Notes under the pieces: model-generated | Told to the model about the DNA's origin: nothing | Seen by the model: only the letters and a program-made list of their open reading frames with translations | The model's database searches: none | Made by a program: the position numbers and the translations under genes | In this document: piece after piece, positions 6,517 to 9,914 of the stretch | How the letters are laid out: each line of letters begins with the position of its first letter | Position numbering within the stretch: position 1 is the stretch's first letter | Origin: JANNGZ01 sp031404155 | Lineage (GTDB): Bacteria; Pseudomonadota; Gammaproteobacteria; Burkholderiales; Burkholderiaceae_C | Assembly: GCA_031404155.1 (NCBI GenBank) | Contig: JANNGZ010000250.1 | Span: forward strand, 1-9,914 | Length of the DNA stretch: 9,914 nt | Direction: 5' to 3'

Positions 6517-7587
6517 ATGGCGATGGACATCCGCATGTTGCCGGGCCCTGCGCAGCGGGTGCTTGCCCAGATCGATGCCGCGGGCAATCTGAATCAACTC
6601 GTGCTCGCGGCGGGCGAGATCCGGCGCATGGCGCGCGCCGAACTCGGCCGCGGCATTGCGGTGGCAGCCACCACGCGCGTGATCAGCCAGCTCAACGACC
6701 GGGTCACCGATCGTGTGGTGACCCGCCTGGCCGCTGAACTCGGCCTGGACCTTGCGCGCGCCTGCTGGCTCGAGTTCGGCTCGCAGGGCCGCCTGGAGCA
6801 AACCCTGGTCACCGACCAGGACAACGGCTTGGTGTTCGCGCCGAGCGGCGATGCGGCGGGCGACCTCGACCCCCAGCGCGCGCGCTGGCTCGAACTCGGC
6901 CGCCGCGCCAACCTCGAGCTCGATGCCTGCGGCTACACCCTGTGCCGCGGCGGCGTGATGGCCGGCAACCCGCCCTGCTGCAAAACCGTGGCCGAGTGGT
7001 GCGCGCGCTTCGACCACTGGATGGAACATGGCGCGCCGCAGGACCTGCTCGGCGCCAGCATCTACTTCGACCTGCGCGCCTTGACCGGCCGCCAGGCGCT
7101 GGTGGCCGAGATGAAGCGGCACATCCTGGCGCGCGCGCAATCCTTGCCGCGGTTTCTCAAGCAGATGGCCGACAACGCGTTGCAAAACGCCGCCGCACTG
7201 GGCTGGTTCGGCGCGATCCATTCCACCACGATCGACGGCCGCGAATGCTTCGACCTCAAGCTGCACGGCACGATGGTGTTCGTCGACGCCGCGCGCCTGT
7301 ACGCGCTGGCGTACGGCGTGGCTGAAACCGGCACCGCCGAGCGACTGGCCGCGCTGGCGCCGCTGATGCATGTGCCGGAATTTGAAGCGCAGGAGTGGCT
7401 TCATGGATTCGATGTGCTGCAAGGCCTGCGCATGAAGGCGCAGATTCGGCATGACGCCAGGCGGGGCGGCAACCCGAACGTCATCGCGCTCGATGACCTG
7501 AGCGAGCACGAACACGAAGCGCTGCACCAGGCCTTGCGCGCGGCGCAGCTGCTTCAGCAGCGCATCGGGTTGGACTACCAGCGCTGA
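6517..7587 (+). CDS. DUF294 GlnD-type nucleotidyltransferase, short form
   Basis: A 356-residue predicted cytoplasmic nucleotidyltransferase. Motifs: EFGSQGRLEQTLVTDQDN (86-103) with the GS..R and DxD (Asp100/Asp102) metal-binding signature, CRGGVMAGNPP (143-153), and IYFDLR (182-187), a candidate third carboxylate. The C-terminal putative substrate-binding domain (DUF294_C) spans about 210-350, with the typical DLKLHGTMVFVDAARLYAL (246-264). Long family members carry N-terminal cyclic-nucleotide-binding and CBS domains; here only about 80 mostly helical residues precede the catalytic motif. The open frame runs back to 6298 through intergenic palindromes, so I chose ATG 6517; ATG 6523 is an alternative, and both have weak ribosome binding sites. 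Relatives of GlnD transfer nucleotidyl groups to proteins or small molecules; the target here is unknown. A gene of this kind sits beside a DnaQ-like exonuclease in several acetate-related clusters, which suggests a shared role. Confidence 0.88.
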   Translation: MAMDIRMLPGPAQRVLAQIDAAGNLNQLVLAAGEIRRMARAELGRGIAVAATTRVISQLNDRVTDRVVTRLAAELGLDLARACWLEFGSQGRLEQTLVTDQDNGLVFAPSGDAAGDLDPQRARWLELGRRANLELDACGYTLCRGGVMAGNPPCCKTVAEWCARFDHWMEHGAPQDLLGASIYFDLRALTGRQALVAEMKRHILARAQSLPRFLKQMADNALQNAAALGWFGAIHSTTIDGRECFDLKLHGTMVFVDAARLYALAYGVAETGTAERLAALAPLMHVPEFEAQEWLHGFDVLQGLRMKAQIRHDARRGGNPNVIALDDLSEHEHEALHQALRAAQLLQQRIGLDYQR

Positions 7588-7623
7588 ACGACTACGCCCG
7601 CGGCCGACCGTCTTGCGTTCAGC
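7583..7623. terminator. Inverted repeat spanning two convergent stop codons
   Basis: GCTGAACG (7583-7590) and CGTTCAGC (7616-7623) are perfect 8-bp arms around a 25-base loop. The left arm contains the TGA of the DUF294 gene, and the right arm contains, on the other strand, the TGA of the EthD remnant. The position between convergent reading frames fits a bidirectional terminator, but there is no T-run and the stem is short, so this is tentative. Confidence 0.3.
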
Positions 7624-7765
7624 CGACCACCACTTCGCTGATCTGCACCACCGGCGCCTGGTTGGTGTAGTTCGGTAGGTCGGCCATGATTTCCGCCATG
7701 TGCGGGCCGAAGCCGGCCTGGAAACTTTCCACCGAATCGCAGAACAGGTGGCACCCCGGCGCCGG
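7619..7765 (-). pseudogene. 5'-truncated EthD-family gene remnant
   Basis: The minus strand reads CHLFCDSVESFQAGFGPH, then MAEIMADLPNYTN and VVQISEVVVG before a TGA at 7619-7621. This matches, from memory of the family, the C-terminal half of small (about 100-residue) EthD-domain proteins, which end in a FGPH..EIM.D.PNYT..QP..QISEV pattern. Recognisable similarity starts near 7765; upstream in the frame the sequence runs into the 3' end of the hydrolase gene in another frame, and the N-terminal half of EthD is missing. No suitable start codon or ribosome binding site is seen, so the fragment is probably untranslated. The surviving part has no internal stop, which suggests recent decay by a deletion fusing the end of the hydrolase gene to the middle of this one. 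EthD proteins are dimeric ferredoxin-fold enzymes or accessory proteins of degradation pathways. Confidence 0.75.
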
Positions 7766-7781
7766 TTTGCAGGCAAGAGAA

Positions 7782-8726
7782 TCAAGCTGCGTCGAGAAAG
7801 GCTTCCAGCGCCCGCGCCACCGCCAGCGGCTGGTCGTGGTGCAGCATGTGCCCGCAGTCTTCGAGCCGCACGCGTTCGACCTGGCGCACGCAAGCCAGGC
7901 GAGCCTCGAAGTCGGCGCGCGGATAGCGGTCGCCCCACCATTTCGAGATGTCGGTCTGCGCGCCTTCCACCCACAGGGTGCGCGCTTCGATCAGCTTCCA
8001 CGCTTCCAGGGTTTCGTCGCGGTGGTAGAGCACCGGGTTGGCGCGCTTGTGCGCCGGGTCGCCGAGGATGTGCCAGCGGCCGTCGCCACGGGTTCCATCA
8101 CCACGGCGCTGTGACCAGTGCGGCGCCAGCCAGGCGGCCTTGTCGGCGGTGAGGCGCGGGTTGTTCTTCTGCAGGCGCTGCGCCACCTCGTCCAGGCTGG
8201 CGTAGCTGCGCAGGCCTTGTGGTGTCTTCAATTCATCGAGCCATTGCATCAGGCGCTTGGGCGCGTGCTGGGGTTGGGTGGCGGGCAGGCCGAAACCTTC
8301 GAGGTTGACCAGGCGCCGGATGCGCTCGGGCCGCACACCGGCGTAGCTCATCACCACGTTGCCGCCCATGCTGTGGCCGGCCAGGTCCACCGCCTGGACT
8401 GGCGACTGCGCGGGCAGCAGCGCGTCGAGCAAGCCGTCGAGGTCGCCGAGGTAGTCGGGGAACCAGTAGGTGTCCACAGGCGGTGCTGCGGTGAGGCCGA
8501 AGCCGCGCCAGTCGGGTGCGAGCACGAAGCGGTGATGTTCAAGCGCGTCGACCACGAACTGGAACGACGCACCCACGTCCATCCAGCCGTGCAGCAGCAG
8601 CAGCGGCGGGCGCTCGGGTGACGCCAGCGACATGTCGCCCCAGGTGTTCACGTGGTGCTCGATGCCACGCACGCGAACGAACTGGCTGGCGCTCTGCCGG
8701 CGGGGGGTGTAGGGGGATTCGCTCAT
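7782..8726 (-). CDS. Alpha/beta hydrolase
   Basis: A 314-residue alpha/beta-hydrolase-fold protein, probably cytoplasmic since no signal peptide is seen. Features: oxyanion-hole motif LLLLHGWMD (42-50), the loop APDWRGFGLT (70-79), nucleophile elbow GHSMG with Ser119 (117-121), a likely acid at Asp259 in VEGAQTDI, and His293 in EDCGHMLHHDQP. A cap domain occupies about 145-240. Sequence style resembles epoxide-hydrolase/lipase-like bacterial hydrolases; the substrate cannot be read from the sequence. The frame stays open upstream to 8879, but MSESPYTPRR at 8726 is chosen because homologous sequence starts soon after it and the upstream extension is unconserved-looking Arg/Pro-rich sequence; the ribosome binding site is weak. 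It points towards the DUF294 gene and away from the GNAT gene, and an EthD remnant follows its stop directly, so the two may once have been co-transcribed. Confidence 0.88.
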   Translation of the reverse strand: MSESPYTPRRQSASQFVRVRGIEHHVNTWGDMSLASPERPPLLLLHGWMDVGASFQFVVDALEHHRFVLAPDWRGFGLTAAPPVDTYWFPDYLGDLDGLLDALLPAQSPVQAVDLAGHSMGGNVVMSYAGVRPERIRRLVNLEGFGLPATQPQHAPKRLMQWLDELKTPQGLRSYASLDEVAQRLQKNNPRLTADKAAWLAPHWSQRRGDGTRGDGRWHILGDPAHKRANPVLYHRDETLEAWKLIEARTLWVEGAQTDISKWWGDRYPRADFEARLACVRQVERVRLEDCGHMLHHDQPLAVARALEAFLDAA

Positions 8727-8930
8727 CCGCACACTGTAGTCGGGCGATGACCCGGCGCCTGTCGACGCGGCGACAAGCTGCTGATTCGGTGATGGCAGCA
8801 ATCCCACCGCGAGCGATGCCACGGGCCGGTGGCGGGTGACAATGCGGCCGCCGAATCGCCGTCGCAAGCACTGCGGCAATCGACGCCGCCATCAATGCCG
8901 CAACCACAGACCGTAGCCGTAGCCAAGACC

Positions 8931-9485
8931 ATGAACCCACCCACCGCCGCGCTCCGCCAAGCCCACTTTTCACTGCGCGTCGCCGAGCCGAAGGATGTGC
9001 CGGAAATCGTCGGCCTGATCCGCGAGCTGGCCGAATTCGAAAAGCTGGCGCATCTGGTGCAGGTGACCCCCGAGTTGCTCGCGCCGCATTTGTTCGGCAG
9101 CAAGCCGGTGGCCGAAGCGGTGGTGGTGGAAGTGGATGCGCAGGCGCAGGAGCAGGCGCAGGCGCAGACGCAGACGCACGCGCAGCCGAAGCTGGTGGCC
9201 TTCGCGCTCTTCTTTCCCACCCTCTCCACCTTCCTCGGCAAACCCGGGCTGTACCTGGAAGACTTGTATGTGCAGCCCGCGTTCCGCCAACAAGGCATCG
9301 GCCGCGCGCTGCTGCGCCACCTGGCCACGCTGGCCTCGCAGCGCGGCTGCGGCCGCTTCGAATGGAGCGTGCTCGACTGGAACACGCCCGCGATCCGCGT
9401 CTACGAGAGCCTGGGTGCGAAGCTGCTGCCCGAATGGCGCATCTGCCGCGTGAACGAAGAAGCGCTGGACAGCTTCGCGAGGTGA
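8931..9485 (+). CDS. GNAT N-acetyltransferase (SSAT/thialysine-acetyltransferase-like)
   Basis: A 184-residue acetyl-CoA-dependent N-acetyltransferase. The fold signature is clear: SLRVAEPKDVPEIVGLIREL at the N-terminus (14-33), the strand pair LFFPTLSTFLGKPGLYLEDL (93-112), the acetyl-CoA-binding turn RQQGIGRA (119-126), and the tail WNTPAIRVYESLGA (150-163) with Tyr158 as the candidate general acid. The STFLGKPGLYLEDLYV stretch is typical of the diamine/thialysine acetyltransferase subgroup, so a polyamine or small-amine substrate is plausible but unproven. The frame is open back to a GTG at 8829; ATG 8931 is preferred because it leaves a short leader before the domain, with ATG 8895 as an alternative; neither has a strong ribosome binding site. 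An Ala-Gln repeat at residues 70-85 enlarges the usual loop before the strand LVAFALFF. The gene ends 50 bp before the acyl-CoA synthetase ATG, on the same strand. Confidence 0.88.
   Translation: MNPPTAALRQAHFSLRVAEPKDVPEIVGLIRELAEFEKLAHLVQVTPELLAPHLFGSKPVAEAVVVEVDAQAQEQAQAQTQTHAQPKLVAFALFFPTLSTFLGKPGLYLEDLYVQPAFRQQGIGRALLRHLATLASQRGCGRFEWSVLDWNTPAIRVYESLGAKLLPEWRICRVNEEALDSFAR
9138..9185 (+). repeat. GCGCAG-type hexanucleotide repeat encoding Ala-Gln
   Basis: Imperfect tandem copies of GCGCAG encode AQAQEQAQAQTQTHAQ (residues 70-85 of the acetyltransferase). Changes in copy number would keep the frame, so it is a likely length-variable loop. Confidence 0.85.
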
Positions 9486-9535
9486 TCGTGCCTGCCATCG
9501 TGCCTGTGAACGGGACGCCACTCCGGACCGCGCCC

Positions 9536-9914
9536 ATGCCGAACCCGGCCGACCGCTACGCCGCGCTGCATGCGAGCTTCCGCTGGCAGGTGCCGGCGAA
9601 CTTCAACATCGCGCAAGCCTGCTGCACCCGCTGGGCCCGCAAGACGCCCGACGCGGTGGCGATCCGCTGGGAGCATGAAGACGGCCGCCGTGCCGACTTC
9701 AGCTACGGCCAGTTGCAGCAAGCGGCGAACCGGCTAGCGAATGTGTTGGTGCGGCTGGGCGTGAGGCGCGGCAACCGCGTGGCGGTGGTGATGCCGCAGC
9801 GCTTCGAAACCGCGGTGGCGCATATCGCGGTGTACCAACTCGGCGCGGTGGCGATGCCGCTGTCGATGCTGTTCGGCCCCGACGCACTGGAGTTCCGGCT
9901 GCGCGACAGCGACA
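9536..9914 (+). CDS. Acyl-CoA synthetase (AMP-binding family), N-terminal part
   Basis: The first 126 residues of an AMP-forming acyl-CoA synthetase; the gene continues past the window. The start MPNPADRYAALHASFRWQVP, then FNIAQACCTRWA, FSYGQLQQAANRLANVL, VAVVMPQRFETAVAHIA and YQLGAVAMPLSMLFGPDAL, follow the N-terminal domain of the medium-chain (ACSM-like) acyl-CoA synthetases. Classical acetyl-CoA synthetase Acs begins differently. These enzymes activate a carboxylic acid with ATP to an acyl-adenylate and transfer it to CoA. The ATP-binding and adenylate motifs are outside the window. In-frame GTG codons at 9488, 9500 and 9506 are alternative starts: a strong Shine-Dalgarno-like GAGGTGAT (9479-9486) overlaps the upstream stop, and 9500 or 9506 would be spaced better from it than ATG 9536. 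ATG 9536 is kept because the family-like sequence begins there. It probably shares a transcript with the acetyltransferase. Confidence 0.85.
   Translation, partial: MPNPADRYAALHASFRWQVPANFNIAQACCTRWARKTPDAVAIRWEHEDGRRADFSYGQLQQAANRLANVLVRLGVRRGNRVAVVMPQRFETAVAHIAVYQLGAVAMPLSMLFGPDALEFRLRDSD

Noticed and set aside
6475..8001. Long minus-strand frame opposite the DUF294 gene and running into the hydrolase region
   Set aside because: The plus-strand DUF294 motifs and the hydrolase frame explain the same DNA. This translation shows no recognisable domain.
8727..8828. A promoter for the hydrolase gene with TACAGT (minus strand, 8736-8741) as a -10 element
   Set aside because: No -35 hexamer was found at suitable spacing, and the element would lie only 9 bases before the start codon.

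Overview
The window is GC-rich, with G/C-biased third codon positions and closely packed genes. The gene set and the GC-rich intergenic palindromes point to a betaproteobacterium of the order Burkholderiales (Rubrivivax/Leptothrix/Comamonadaceae-like). That placement rests on general resemblance; no database search was possible.

Layout. Positions 1-486 hold no convincing gene: a run of small hairpins is followed by a six-copy 33-bp tandem repeat. Four genes then run in the same direction. They are a 919-residue sensor histidine kinase with a sodium/solute-symporter-type membrane domain (487-3246), a receiver-only response regulator (3424-3807), a 759-residue membrane protein joining a PAS domain and a degenerate kinase module to a complete DnaQ-like 3'-5' exonuclease (3935-6214), and a DUF294 GlnD-type nucleotidyltransferase (6517-7587). 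The gaps between them (177, 127 and 302 bp) are filled with palindromic GC-rich repeats, including a 55-bp hairpin with perfect 16-bp arms at 3843-3897.

On the minus strand follow an alpha/beta hydrolase (7782-8726) and, directly downstream of it, a 5'-truncated remnant of an EthD-family gene (7619-7765). On the plus strand there is then a GNAT acetyltransferase (8931-9485) with an in-frame Ala-Gln hexanucleotide-repeat insert. The window ends inside the start of an acyl-CoA synthetase gene (9536 to the edge).

How the genes may work together. Symporter-type sensor kinase, response regulator, DnaQ-like exonuclease and DUF294 nucleotidyltransferase are also neighbours in the acetate-switch (CrbS/CrbR-acs) region of gammaproteobacteria such as Vibrio, as I recall it. 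The plus-strand block is therefore probably a carbon-source (acetate or short-chain carboxylate) sensing locus. Two things differ here: the response regulator has no DNA-binding output, and the exonuclease is fused to a membrane sensor/pseudokinase. This suggests a signalling branch that acts on the exonuclease and nucleotidyltransferase rather than on transcription. It is the best candidate in the window for an undescribed system, but the functional link is inference.
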